DNA of 21,704 nt from Roseburia sp. (GTDB taxonomy: Bacteria; Bacillota; Clostridia; Lachnospirales; Lachnospiraceae). The translations under genes were made by a program, and so were the position numbers. Under the pieces are notes generated by a model. The model saw nothing but the letters and a program-made list of their open reading frames with translations, ran no database searches and was not told the DNA's origin. Location of the stretch: the NCBI GenBank assembly GCA_030844625.1, contig JAUUNJ010000010.1, positions 1 to 21,704 of the forward strand. Reading direction: 5' to 3'. Within the stretch, counting starts at the first letter, position 1. Every line of letters starts with the position of its first letter. Shown piece by piece: positions 7,760-16,502 of the stretch.

Positions 7760-9124
7760 GTGATTCATCAGTATAAAAGTAATGGATATAACATTGTAAT
7801 GGATGTAGACAGTGGAGCTGTCCATGTGGTCGACAATGTTACATATGATGTTATTGCATTATTTGAAGAACTGGAGGCTTCTGAGATTGTGAAAAGACTT
7901 GAGAACATTTATGATAAGTCTGATATTGTTGAAGCAATTGAAGAAGTGGAACAGTTAAAAAAGGATGGACAACTGTTTACTCAAGATATTTATGAGCCTT
8001 TTGTTGAAAAATTCAAAGAAAAGCGCCAGACAGTTGTTAAGGCGTTATGTCTCCACATAGCTCATGACTGTAATCTTGCGTGTAAATATTGTTTTGCGGA
8101 AGAGGGAGAGTATCATGGCAGAAGAGCACTGATGAGTTTTGAAGTGGGGAAAAAGGCATTGGATTTTCTTGTTGCCAATTCAGGAAGCAGAGTGAATCTG
8201 GAGGTTGACTTTTTTGGTGGAGAACCGTTAATGAACTGGGACGTTGTAAAGCGGTTGGTTGAATATGGCAGATCATTAGAGAAGACAAACAATAAGAAAT
8301 TCAGATTTACGTTGACAACAAATGGTGTATTGTTAAATGATGAGATTATGGAATATCTGAACAAAGAGATGTCTAACGTGGTGCTCAGTCTTGACGGAAG
8401 AAAAGAGGTCAATGACCGGATGAGACCATTCAGAACAGGAAAAGGCAGTTACGATCTTATTGTTCCGAAATTTCAGAAACTTGCAGAGAGCAGAAATCAG
8501 ACGAATTATTATGTAAGAGGTACATTCACAAGAGATAATCTTGATTTTTCGGAAGATGTAAAACACTTTGCTGACTTGGGATTTAAACAGATGTCGATTG
8601 AGCCGGTTGTCGGACCTGAAGATGATCCTTATTCCATCAGAGAGCAGGATCTGCCAACGATAATGAAAGAATATGATAAATTGGCTCTTGAATATATTAA
8701 ACGTGAAAAAGAGGGCAATGGATTCAACTTTTTCCATTTTATGATTGATTTGAATCAGGGACCATGTGTGTATAAGAGATTGTCAGGATGTGGTTCGGGA
8801 ACGGAATATCTTGCCGTTACACCATGGGGAGATTTTTATCCGTGCCATCAGTTTGTCGGCAACGAGGAATTCCTTTTGGGTAATGTTGAGGAAGGTATTA
8901 TAAGAGATGACCTTGTGGAAACATTTGGCAACTGCAATGTTTATTCAAAGGAAAAATGCAAAAACTGCTTCGCGAGATTTTATTGCAGCGGTGGATGTGC
9001 AGCTAACTCATACAATTTTCATGGAACAATTAATGATGCGTATGATGTAGGCTGTGAAATGCAGAAAAAAAGAGTGGAATGCTCGATTATGATAAAAGCG
9101 GCGTTGGCTGACGCTGCAGAATAG
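7760..9124 (+). CDS. scfB: SCIFF radical SAM maturase (thioether-forming, SPASM domain)
   Basis: A radical S-adenosylmethionine enzyme that crosslinks cysteines of the ScfA peptide to nearby residues. The start is GTG 7760 with ACGGAGGA at 7743-7750, and the 454-residue length is typical. The N-terminal 85 residues fit the RiPP recognition element (PqqD-like fold) that holds the leader peptide. The radical SAM cluster motif is CNLACKYC at residues 104-111, and the glycine-rich SAM contact is FFGGEP at about 151-156. The C-terminal SPASM region carries the auxiliary iron-sulfur cysteines: CGSGTEYLAVTPWGDFYPCH and CKNCFARFYCSGGC. It is 101 bases from scfA and 13 bases before secDF, so it belongs to one transcription unit. 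The characterised homologue is CteB of C. thermocellum. No missing cluster ligand is seen. Confidence 0.95.
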   Translation: MIHQYKSNGYNIVMDVDSGAVHVVDNVTYDVIALFEELEASEIVKRLENIYDKSDIVEAIEEVEQLKKDGQLFTQDIYEPFVEKFKEKRQTVVKALCLHIAHDCNLACKYCFAEEGEYHGRRALMSFEVGKKALDFLVANSGSRVNLEVDFFGGEPLMNWDVVKRLVEYGRSLEKTNNKKFRFTLTTNGVLLNDEIMEYLNKEMSNVVLSLDGRKEVNDRMRPFRTGKGSYDLIVPKFQKLAESRNQTNYYVRGTFTRDNLDFSEDVKHFADLGFKQMSIEPVVGPEDDPYSIREQDLPTIMKEYDKLALEYIKREKEGNGFNFFHFMIDLNQGPCVYKRLSGCGSGTEYLAVTPWGDFYPCHQFVGNEEFLLGNVEEGIIRDDLVETFGNCNVYSKEKCKNCFARFYCSGGCAANSYNFHGTINDAYDVGCEMQKKRVECSIMIKAALADAAE

Positions 9125-9137
9125 AAAGAGGTTAAAA

Positions 9138-11396
9138 ATGAAGTTAAAGAAAATGAACAAAAGCAAGAGTATTGTATTTTTTATAATTTCCCTTGCGGTA
9201 GTCTTATTTTTAGGCTATGTAATTATGTTTGGTATCGCAGACCGCGGTAAGGCAGAGTATATTAAACAGGGTCTTGATCTTGAGGGTGGTGTAAGTATCA
9301 CATATCAGGTTTCAGATGATAATGGAGACTGGACGCAGACACAGTTAAGCGATACGAGAAGCAAACTTGAGAAGAGAGTACATCAGTTCAGTACAGAAGC
9401 TGCAGCTTACAAAGAGGGGAAGGACAGAATTACTGTAGATATCCCGGGTGAAAAAGATGCAGATGCAGTACTTGAAGAATTAGGAAAGCCGGGTTCTTTG
9501 TATTTCTGTACAAAGGCAGAATCTGATCCGACAGAGGAGCAGATTAAGAATAAAGAATATATTCAGATTACAGGTGACCAGGTATATAACGGATACTATA
9601 AAATCTGGTTGACTGGAGAAGAAGTTGCAGATGCCAAGGGCGAAGCAGCTTCAAATCAGCAGTCAGGTGCTACAGAATATGTTGTTTCTCTTACTTTTAA
9701 CGACAAGGGTACAACAGCATTTGGAGAGATGACATCCCAGTATGTTAAACAGTCCACATATATTATATATGATGGCAGTGTAATAAGCGCTCCTACAGTA
9801 AAACAGGCTATTACGGGCGGACAGGCTCAGATTGATGGTCAGAATAGTCTTGAAGAGGCCGAAGCACTTGCATCAAATATCAGAATCGGTGCATTATCAC
9901 TTTCCCTTGACGAAATCAGCCACAAGGTAGAGAGTGCGCAGTTAGGTAGCGATGCTTTATCAAAGAGTTTAAAAGCAGGTTTGATCGGATTTGCGATTAT
10001 CATTATCTTCCTGTTAATTGTTTACAGAATTCCTGGTATTGCAGCCGGACTTGCGTTGATCACATATGTAGAACTTATTTTACTGGCATTAAATGGATTT
10101 GATTTAACGCTTACACTTCCTGGTATTGCGGGTATTATCTTAAATATCGGTATGGCAGTGGATGCCAATGTTATTATTTATGCCCGAATCAGAGAAGAAA
10201 TTGCAGCAGGCAAAACGGTTAAGAGTGCTATTAAGATTGGTTTTGATAAAGCTACATCAGCCATTGTGGATGGTAATATTACAACATTAATTGCAGCATT
10301 GGTACTTCTTTGGAGAGGTTCAGGTACTGTTCAGGGATTTGCCCAGACACTTGCAATTGGTATTTTGATTCAGTTATTTACAGCTCTTGTAGTTTCAAGA
10401 GGTTTTGTATGGATGCTGTATTATATGGGATTCCAGAAACCGGCATTCTATGGTAAAGAAAGAACAAAGAAAACAATTAAATTCGTTGAAAGGAGAATTA
10501 TGTTCTTTGCAATTTCAATTGTTGTTATTGTTGTAGGACTTGGTTCTATTGTATTTAATTCTGTTAAGAACAGCGGAAGCGACAATGAGGGAGCATTTAA
10601 CTACAGTATTGAATTTAAGGGCGGTAGTGCAATAAGTGTTCAGTTTGATAAAGACTATTCAATGGATGATTTTAATGATAAGATGAAACCGGATCTTGAA
10701 AAATTATTGGGTACATCAGATGTTCAGGGACAGAAAGACACTGGAACAGAAGGTCTCTTTACAATCAAGACAAAGAAGCTTGAAGGTGATTCTTTTGAGG
10801 AGTTTAAGAAATACTTAATTGAGAATTATCAGGCGAAAGATTCAGAAGACAACTTTACAAATACTATGATTTCAGATACAGTAAGTAAGGAAATGCGTAG
10901 AGATGCGGTTATTGCTACTGCGATAGCTACAATTTGTATGCTGCTCTATATCTGGATTAGATTTAAAAATGTACATTTTGCATTGGCAGCCGTTCTGGCA
11001 TTAGTTCATGACGTACTTATAGTAGTAGGATTCTATGGTCTTTCAAGAGTTACGGTTGGTACAACATTTATTGCATGTCTGTTGACTATTGTAGGTTATT
11101 CTATTAACGCCACAATTGTTATCTTTGATAGAATAAGAGAAAACAGAGCGGTAATGAAGAGAGGCGACTCTATGATTGAAATGATTGATAAAAGTATCAC
11201 TCAGACACTTACAAGAAGTATTTACACCTCTTTAACAACATTTATCATGGTATTTATGATATTCGTAATGGGTGTTTCATCAATCAAAGAATTCACATTA
11301 CCATTAATGGTTGGTATCATTTGCGGTGCTTACTCATCAGTTTGCGTAACAGGAGCATTGTGGTATGTAATGAAGGGTAAGAGAGTCAATAAATAA
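9138..11396 (+). CDS. secDF: Fused protein translocase subunit SecDF
   Basis: A membrane protein that uses the proton gradient to pull proteins through SecYEG. It is 752 residues and carries both halves in one chain, as in Bacillus subtilis. The SecD half begins with a membrane segment (about 11-32), then the extracellular P1 region with GLDLEGGVSITYQV (about 45-58). The first five-helix membrane block includes GMAVDANVIIYARIREE (about 338-354). The SecF half starts with a new membrane segment at about 454-474, then IEFKGGSAISVQF (about 490-502), and ends in a second membrane block with NATIVIFDRIREN (about 656-668). The start is ATG 9138 with AAAGAGG just upstream. The gene is 13 bases after scfB and is closed by a perfect terminator. 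Chromosomal linkage of SCIFF genes to secD/secF is a recurrent arrangement in Clostridia. Confidence 0.95.
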   Translation: MKLKKMNKSKSIVFFIISLAVVLFLGYVIMFGIADRGKAEYIKQGLDLEGGVSITYQVSDDNGDWTQTQLSDTRSKLEKRVHQFSTEAAAYKEGKDRITVDIPGEKDADAVLEELGKPGSLYFCTKAESDPTEEQIKNKEYIQITGDQVYNGYYKIWLTGEEVADAKGEAASNQQSGATEYVVSLTFNDKGTTAFGEMTSQYVKQSTYIIYDGSVISAPTVKQAITGGQAQIDGQNSLEEAEALASNIRIGALSLSLDEISHKVESAQLGSDALSKSLKAGLIGFAIIIIFLLIVYRIPGIAAGLALITYVELILLALNGFDLTLTLPGIAGIILNIGMAVDANVIIYARIREEIAAGKTVKSAIKIGFDKATSAIVDGNITTLIAALVLLWRGSGTVQGFAQTLAIGILIQLFTALVVSRGFVWMLYYMGFQKPAFYGKERTKKTIKFVERRIMFFAISIVVIVVGLGSIVFNSVKNSGSDNEGAFNYSIEFKGGSAISVQFDKDYSMDDFNDKMKPDLEKLLGTSDVQGQKDTGTEGLFTIKTKKLEGDSFEEFKKYLIENYQAKDSEDNFTNTMISDTVSKEMRRDAVIATAIATICMLLYIWIRFKNVHFALAAVLALVHDVLIVVGFYGLSRVTVGTTFIACLLTIVGYSINATIVIFDRIRENRAVMKRGDSMIEMIDKSITQTLTRSIYTSLTTFIMVFMIFVMGVSSIKEFTLPLMVGIICGAYSSVCVTGALWYVMKGKRVNK

Positions 11397-11408
11397 CTAA
11401 AATTTTAC

Positions 11409-11442
11409 AAGCGGTATCACCATATAGGTGATACCGCTTTTT
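11409..11442 (+). terminator. Intrinsic terminator of the scfA-scfB-secDF unit
   Basis: A perfect 13-bp stem, AAGCGGTATCACC (11409-11421) with its complement at 11427-11439, a five-base loop ATATA, and a T run at 11438-11442. It lies 12 bases after the secDF stop. Confidence 0.92.
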
Positions 11443-11585
11443 GCGCGAGCAATGAGCCAAACGAATGTATGCATTCGTTTGGAATATATTTTTGTTATAG
11501 TCGAAAATGCATTCATGGATTTTTGACTATAACAAAAATATATTTCAAGTGAATATGCAGGCATATTCACTTGGCGAATGCCGCG
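11443..11585. repeat. Cloverleaf-like element: three adjacent hairpins inside an imperfect outer stem
   Basis: Hairpin 1 is 11457-11467 with 11472-11482 (11 bp, loop TATG). Hairpin 2 is 11483-11502 with 11525-11544 (20 bp perfect). It is extended by 11503-11508 with 11519-11524 (6 bp with one G-T pair), leaving a 10-base loop. Hairpin 3 is 11546-11558 with 11561-11573 (13 bp around AG). The three abut with no more than one base between them. The flanks also pair: CGCG 11444-11447 with CGCG 11582-11585, and GCA 11449-11451 with TGC 11579-11581. No reading frame of note is present. The function is unknown. It could be a repeated palindromic element mobilised in trans, or a structured RNA 3' region, although the terminator upstream would cut secDF transcripts before it. 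Confidence 0.7.
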
Positions 11586-11823
11586 ACACCGTGCAGCTAT
11601 GCTGCAAGGTGCTGCCGGTTGGAGGATGAAAGAGGAGAAGCACCGATGAGGTACATATTATCAATCCATATGATTGGTGACAATTGCCGCGACACCGTGC
11701 AGCTATGCTGCAAGGTGCTGCCGGTTGGTGGATGAAAGAGGAGAAGGACCGATAAGGTACATATTATCAATCCATATGATTGGTGACAATTGCCGCGACA
11801 CCGTGCAGCTATGCTGCAAGGTG
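11581..11823. repeat. 106-bp tandem direct repeat, two full copies and one truncated copy
   Basis: Copy 1 is 11581-11686, copy 2 is 11687-11792, and a third copy stops after 31 bases (11793-11823). The two full copies differ at only three positions. Each copy starts CCGCGACACC and carries a hairpin (CACC, mismatch, TGCAGC, loop TAT, GCTGCA, mismatch, GGTG). Full copies carry a second weak stem around CAATCCATATGATTG. The truncated copy ends five bases before the recJ ribosome binding site. A recent duplication is indicated by the near identity. Small frames on either strand inside the repeats look like by-products. Confidence 0.92.
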
Positions 11824-11840
11824 GGCAGAAAGGTATTGGT

Positions 11841-13595
11841 ATGAAAGAGAAATGGTATCTGCAGACCAAAAAGGCAGATTTTTATAAAATAGCTGAAAAA
11901 TTTAACATTAGCCCAATTATCGCCCGCCTGATTCGGAACAGAGACATAATAGAAGATGAAGAAATTGAAGAATATCTATATTCGGATATCGAAAGCCTGA
12001 ATTCACCCTGGCTGTTTAAAGATATGGATAAAGCCGTAGACATATTGCGGATAAAGATCAGTCAGCAGAATAAAATTCGTATTATATGTGATTATGATGT
12101 GGATGGTATATGTTCAGGATATATTTTACTCAGGTCTTTTAAAGAATTGGGCGCCAATGTGGATGTGGTAGTTCCTCACAGGGTGGAAGATGGTTATGGC
12201 ATTAATGAGAGATTGATTCAGAAAGCTTTTGATGATGGGGTAGACACAATATTAACCTGTGACAATGGAATTGCAGCATATCATCAGATTGAATTTGCAA
12301 AAACTCTGGGAATGACAATTATTGTAACGGATCACCATGAAGTTCCATATGAAGAAAGTGAAAAAGGGAAAAAATATATTATCCCGCCTGCAGATGCAGT
12401 GATAAACCAGAAACAGCCGGATTGCGGATATCCCTTTAAAGAATTATGTGGAGCAATGGTGGCTTATCAGTTGATTGCAGCAATTTATGATTCCCTGGGA
12501 AAAAATGTTAAGGAAACATATAATCTTCTTGCATATGCAGCTTTGGCAACGGTATGTGATATTGTTGAATTAAAGGGTGAAAACAGAACTGTTGTGAAAT
12601 TTGGACTGGAACAGATGCATAAAATAAACGATATTGGAATCAATGCATTAATAGAAGCCTGCAAAATTGATAAAAAGAGTATTGATACTTATCATTTTGG
12701 GTTTATAATAGGACCGTGCCTGAATGCAAGCGGAAGACTGGATACTGCCAAAAAGGCAATGGACCTTTTACATACAAAAGACCGGGAAAAAGCAGACAGA
12801 CTGGCGGCGGAATTAAGAGAACTGAATAATGAAAGAAAGGATATGACGGAGAAGGGTACTGTGGAAGCAATCAGAATAGCAGAGGGATATAAAGATTCTG
12901 TTTTGGTGATTTTCCTTCCCGATTGTCATGAAAGTATTGCAGGTATAATAGCCGGCAGAGTCAGAGAAAAATATAATAAACCAACAATTGTTTTAACAGA
13001 AACAGAAAACGGTGTGAAAGGGTCAGGAAGATCCATAGAAGAATACGATATGTATTCAGAACTGACAAAAGTAAAGGAGTTATTTACCAAATATGGTGGA
13101 CACAAAATGGCTGCCGGAATATCCTTAAATAAGGAAAAGATAGAAATACTTCGAAAAAGGCTCAATGAAAATTGTAATTTAACAGAAGAAGATTTATATT
13201 TAAAAGTGTGGATTGATATGCAATTACCACTGGAATATGTTACAATGAATTTAATCAATGAATTGCAGTTTATTGCACCGTGGGGAAAAGGAAATGAAAA
13301 GCCTTTATTTGCAGAAAAAGGATTAAAGGTATTAAAAATACAGATTCTTGGAAAGACTGGTAATGTGTTAAAGCTGGAGGTTCAGAACAGTAGCCATTAT
13401 CGAATGACAGCAATGATTTTTAGCCGGACACAGGAATTTATGGAATTTATTATGAATAAATTTGGCGCTGATGAAGTGAATCAGGCAATGGAAGGGAAAA
13501 ACAACAACATTGAAATAATGGCAACTTACTTTCCTAAAATTAATGAATATAATGGGATGAAGCAGATACAGATCATTATTGACAGATTCTGTTAA
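11841..13595 (+). CDS. recJ: Single-stranded-DNA-specific 5'-3' exonuclease RecJ
   Basis: A DHH-family nuclease that degrades single strands 5' to 3' in recombination, mismatch and base-excision repair. The start is ATG 11841 with AGAAAGG at 11827-11833. Upstream in-frame starts fall in the tandem repeat and are rejected. The 584-residue protein shows the phosphoesterase motifs in order: IICDYDVDGICSGY (Asp84, Asp86, Asp88), LTCDNGIAA (Asp141), VTDHHE (164-167), then the DHHA1 part with SIAGIIAGRVREKYNKP and KYGGHKMAAG (about 417-427). The C-terminal OB-like domain contains IAPWGKGNEKPLF. No obvious promoter is found directly upstream, and the leader is made of the 106-bp repeats. The gene is 27 bases before apt, with which it is probably co-transcribed. 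This recJ-apt-rel order is common in Clostridia. Confidence 0.95.
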   Translation: MKEKWYLQTKKADFYKIAEKFNISPIIARLIRNRDIIEDEEIEEYLYSDIESLNSPWLFKDMDKAVDILRIKISQQNKIRIICDYDVDGICSGYILLRSFKELGANVDVVVPHRVEDGYGINERLIQKAFDDGVDTILTCDNGIAAYHQIEFAKTLGMTIIVTDHHEVPYEESEKGKKYIIPPADAVINQKQPDCGYPFKELCGAMVAYQLIAAIYDSLGKNVKETYNLLAYAALATVCDIVELKGENRTVVKFGLEQMHKINDIGINALIEACKIDKKSIDTYHFGFIIGPCLNASGRLDTAKKAMDLLHTKDREKADRLAAELRELNNERKDMTEKGTVEAIRIAEGYKDSVLVIFLPDCHESIAGIIAGRVREKYNKPTIVLTETENGVKGSGRSIEEYDMYSELTKVKELFTKYGGHKMAAGISLNKEKIEILRKRLNENCNLTEEDLYLKVWIDMQLPLEYVTMNLINELQFIAPWGKGNEKPLFAEKGLKVLKIQILGKTGNVLKLEVQNSSHYRMTAMIFSRTQEFMEFIMNKFGADEVNQAMEGKNNNIEIMATYFPKINEYNGMKQIQIIIDRFC

Positions 13596-13622
13596 AAGAT
13601 TACAAGAGGAGGAATAAGTAAT

Positions 13623-14147
13623 ATGCATCAGTTGGAGAAATACATAAGAAGCATACCGGATTTTCCTGAACCAGGTATCATTTTCAGGGACATTACAACA
13701 GTGACACAGGACCCGGAAGGATTGCAGATGGCAGTCAGTGAAATGAAAGCGAAAATAGAAGATTTGGATTTTGATGTTATTGTGGGACTGGAGGCGAGAG
13801 GGTTTATGTTTGGAACACCAATTGCCTATGACATGAACAAAGCATTTGTTCCGGTTAGAAAAAAAGGAAAACTGCCATGGAAGACGATTGGAGAGACTTA
13901 TGAACTGGAATATGGAAGTGCGGAGATTGAAATACATACAGATGCAATAAAGCCGGGACAGAAGGTTGTGATTGTGGATGATCTGATTGCCACAGGCGGA
14001 ACTGTGGCTGCAGCCATCAGATTGGTTGAGCGACTTGGAGGACAGGTGGTTGGATGTGTATTTCTGACAGAACTTTCGGGACTTAAGGGCAGAGAACAGC
14101 TTGCAGGCTACAGAGTGGATTCTGTAGTGGTATATGAGGGAAAATAA
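13623..14147 (+). CDS. apt: Adenine phosphoribosyltransferase
   Basis: Purine salvage: joins adenine and phosphoribosyl pyrophosphate to make AMP. The start is ATG 13623 with AAGAGGAGGAA just upstream. The 174-residue length is normal. The PRPP-binding loop is VVIVDDLIATGGT at residues 115-127. The N-terminal IPDFPEPGIIFRDIT (11-25) and GLEARGF (55-61) are diagnostic of Apt rather than of xanthine or hypoxanthine enzymes. It lies between recJ and rel. Apt and Rel are commonly paired in Firmicutes, and a link between purine pools and (p)ppGpp control is plausible. Confidence 0.96.
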   Translation: MHQLEKYIRSIPDFPEPGIIFRDITTVTQDPEGLQMAVSEMKAKIEDLDFDVIVGLEARGFMFGTPIAYDMNKAFVPVRKKGKLPWKTIGETYELEYGSAEIEIHTDAIKPGQKVVIVDDLIATGGTVAAAIRLVERLGGQVVGCVFLTELSGLKGREQLAGYRVDSVVVYEGK

Positions 14148-14189
14148 AAGATATTAAGTAAAATATAAACAATACAATGGAGATACATT

Positions 14190-16466
14190 ATGGGCGAAAA
14201 TAATATGAACGTAAAAATTGAAAATCATGGTGTCATTCCAAAGGAAGAGGAACATGCTACACCGGAAGAACTTTATGCCAGACTGATTGATAAAATTAAA
14301 CGTTATCACCCATCAGCAGATGAACTTCAGGTTATTGAAAAGGCATATCATTTTGCAAAGGATTCGCATGGAAATCAAAAGCGTAAATCGGGAGAACCTT
14401 ATATCATACATCCTCTGCACACAGCATTGATTCTTGCAGATCTTGAACTGGATAAAGAATCCATTATGGCAGGTCTTCTTCATGATGTAATGGAGGATAC
14501 AAAGGTTACAAGAGCGCAGATGATTAAGGAATTTGGTGAAGAAGTTACCGACCTTGTAGATGGTGTAACAAAACTTACCAAATTGGATTATGATGTAGAT
14601 AAGGTGGAGGAGCAGGCTGAGAACTTGAGAAAAATGTTTCTTGCCATGGCTAAGGATATCAGGGTTATTCTGATAAAGCTGGCTGACCGTCTCCATAATA
14701 TGCGTACATTGCAGTATATGACACCTGAAAAGCAAAAGGAAAAATCCAGAGAAACTATGGATATTTATGCGCCCATTGCAGATCGTCTCGGTATTTCCAA
14801 AATTAAGATTGAACTGGATGACCTGGCACTTCGATATCTGGAACCTGAGAAATACAGGGAACTGGTGGAAGGTGTCCACGAAAGACTGGAGCATAGAGAG
14901 GAATTCATGAGCAGCCTTATAGCAGAGGTTGCAGGACACATAGAAAAGGCAGGAATTAAGGCCACCATAGACGGAAGAGTAAAGCATTATTTCAGCATTT
15001 ACAAGAAGATGGTCAACCAGAATAAGACCTTTGACCAGATTTATGATGTATTTGCTGTTAGAATTATTGTGGATACGGTTATGGAATGTTATGGAGCGTT
15101 AGGTATTATACATGAGAAGTATACGCCGGTTCCGGGCAGGTTCAAGGATTATATTGCAATGCCGAAGCAGAATATGTACCAGTCATTGCATACTACTCTC
15201 ATTGGTCCAAACGGACAGCCTTTTGAAATCCAGATTCGAACAATGGAGATGCACAAGACCGCAGAATATGGTATCGCTGCCCATTGGAAATATAAAGAAA
15301 ATATTACCGGTGACGGAAATAATGAGGAACAGAAAATCAGCTGGCTCAGACAGATTCTTGAATGGCAACGGGATTTATCGGATAATCATGAGTTCTTAAA
15401 TCTGTTAAAAGATGACTTGAATATGTTTTCGGAGTATGTTTATTGTTTTACACCGAATGGAGATTTGAAAAATCTTCCCAACGGTTCCACACCGATTGAC
15501 TTTGCTTACAACATTCACAGTGCAGTTGGAAATAAAATGGTAGGTGCCAGAGTCAATGGAAAGATGGTCAACATTGACTATAAGATTCAAAATGGTGACA
15601 GAGTGGAGATTGTAACTTCTAACAACTCTACCGGACCTAGTATGGACTGGCTTAAGATTGTTAAGAGTACACAGGCAAAAAACAAGATAAACCAGTGGTT
15701 CAAACTTCAGAATAAGGAAGAAAACATCGTTAAGGGAAAAGAACTTATTGACAAATATTGTAAGTCTAAAGGTATTGTTCTCCAGGATATTCTAAAATCT
15801 GAATATATGGAAAGGGTTCGACTGAAATACAGTTATAAAGAGTGGGATTCCCTTGTAGCGTCTGTGGGACACGGGGGACTGAAAGAAGGTCAGATCGTCA
15901 ATAAGCTTGTAGAAGAATATAATAAAGAGCACAAGACGGAAGTTACAGATGAGGACATTCTGAACAGTACAAATGAAACAAAAAGAGAAAGTATTACCCA
16001 CACATCCAAAAGCGGAATTGTTGTTGAGGGGATGGATGATGTGGCAGTCAGATTTTCCAAATGCTGTAGTCCTGTTCCGGGTGATGAGATTATTGGTTTT
16101 GTTACCAGAGGAAGAGGTGTATCCATTCACAGAACAGATTGTATTAACATAATCAATCTGCCTGACATTGAACGTGGAAGACTGATTGAGGCAAGCTGGG
16201 CTGCGGATGAAGGCAAGCAGGATGGAAAATATATGACAGAAATTGTTATTTATGCTCATAACAGAGTGGGTATTTTAACGGATTTGTCGAAGATATTTAC
16301 AGAGAGAAATATTGATGTTAACAGCATCAACAGCAGAACCAGTAAGTCGGAGATTGCTACAATTTCAATGTCCTTTGCAATTCAGGGGACAGAGGAATTA
16401 AATAGTCTAATTTCAAAGATAAGAACAATTGACAGTATTATTGACATAGAAAGAAATATAGGATGA
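14190..16466 (+). CDS. rel: Bifunctional (p)ppGpp synthetase/hydrolase Rel (RelA/SpoT family)
   Basis: The stringent-response enzyme that makes and destroys (p)ppGpp. The start is ATG 14190 with TGGAGA at 14178-14183. An ATG at 14205 is possible but has a poorer site. The 758-residue protein has an HD hydrolase domain with His74, HD at 98-99 and ED at 102-103. The synthetase domain includes RVKHYFSIYKKM, GRFKDYIAMPK and YQSLHTTLIGPNGQPFEIQIRT. The RFKD at 317-320 is the RxKD form found in bifunctional Rel/SpoT enzymes, as opposed to ExDD of monofunctional RelA. Both activities are therefore expected. A TGS domain (about 415-475), a cysteine pair CCSPVPGDEI in the conserved zinc-finger/helical region, and a C-terminal ACT domain (about 685-758) follow, the parts that contact the stalled ribosome. 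No truncation is seen. Confidence 0.96.
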   Translation: MGENNMNVKIENHGVIPKEEEHATPEELYARLIDKIKRYHPSADELQVIEKAYHFAKDSHGNQKRKSGEPYIIHPLHTALILADLELDKESIMAGLLHDVMEDTKVTRAQMIKEFGEEVTDLVDGVTKLTKLDYDVDKVEEQAENLRKMFLAMAKDIRVILIKLADRLHNMRTLQYMTPEKQKEKSRETMDIYAPIADRLGISKIKIELDDLALRYLEPEKYRELVEGVHERLEHREEFMSSLIAEVAGHIEKAGIKATIDGRVKHYFSIYKKMVNQNKTFDQIYDVFAVRIIVDTVMECYGALGIIHEKYTPVPGRFKDYIAMPKQNMYQSLHTTLIGPNGQPFEIQIRTMEMHKTAEYGIAAHWKYKENITGDGNNEEQKISWLRQILEWQRDLSDNHEFLNLLKDDLNMFSEYVYCFTPNGDLKNLPNGSTPIDFAYNIHSAVGNKMVGARVNGKMVNIDYKIQNGDRVEIVTSNNSTGPSMDWLKIVKSTQAKNKINQWFKLQNKEENIVKGKELIDKYCKSKGIVLQDILKSEYMERVRLKYSYKEWDSLVASVGHGGLKEGQIVNKLVEEYNKEHKTEVTDEDILNSTNETKRESITHTSKSGIVVEGMDDVAVRFSKCCSPVPGDEIIGFVTRGRGVSIHRTDCINIINLPDIERGRLIEASWAADEGKQDGKYMTEIVIYAHNRVGILTDLSKIFTERNIDVNSINSRTSKSEIATISMSFAIQGTEELNSLISKIRTIDSIIDIERNIG

Positions 16467-16502
16467 TAACTTTATGTATAATTTTATAATTAGGAGAGTT
16501 AT

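Noticed and set aside
11581..11823. CRISPR array
   Set aside because: The unit is 106 bp and nearly identical throughout, with no alternation of short repeats and unique spacers, and there are no cas genes.
11790..11840. RecJ start at the TTG at 11790
   Set aside because: The added 17 residues are encoded by the truncated repeat, and a proper ribosome binding site precedes ATG 11841.
11597..11869. Minus-strand 90-residue frame across the tandem repeats
   Set aside because: Its sequence repeats with the 106-bp unit, it overlaps the recJ start, and it has no family features. It is a by-product of the repeat.
13368..13937. Minus-strand frame of 189 residues over recJ and apt
   Set aside because: It is wholly opposite two well-conserved genes, has no recognisable domain and has a composition typical of antisense shadows.
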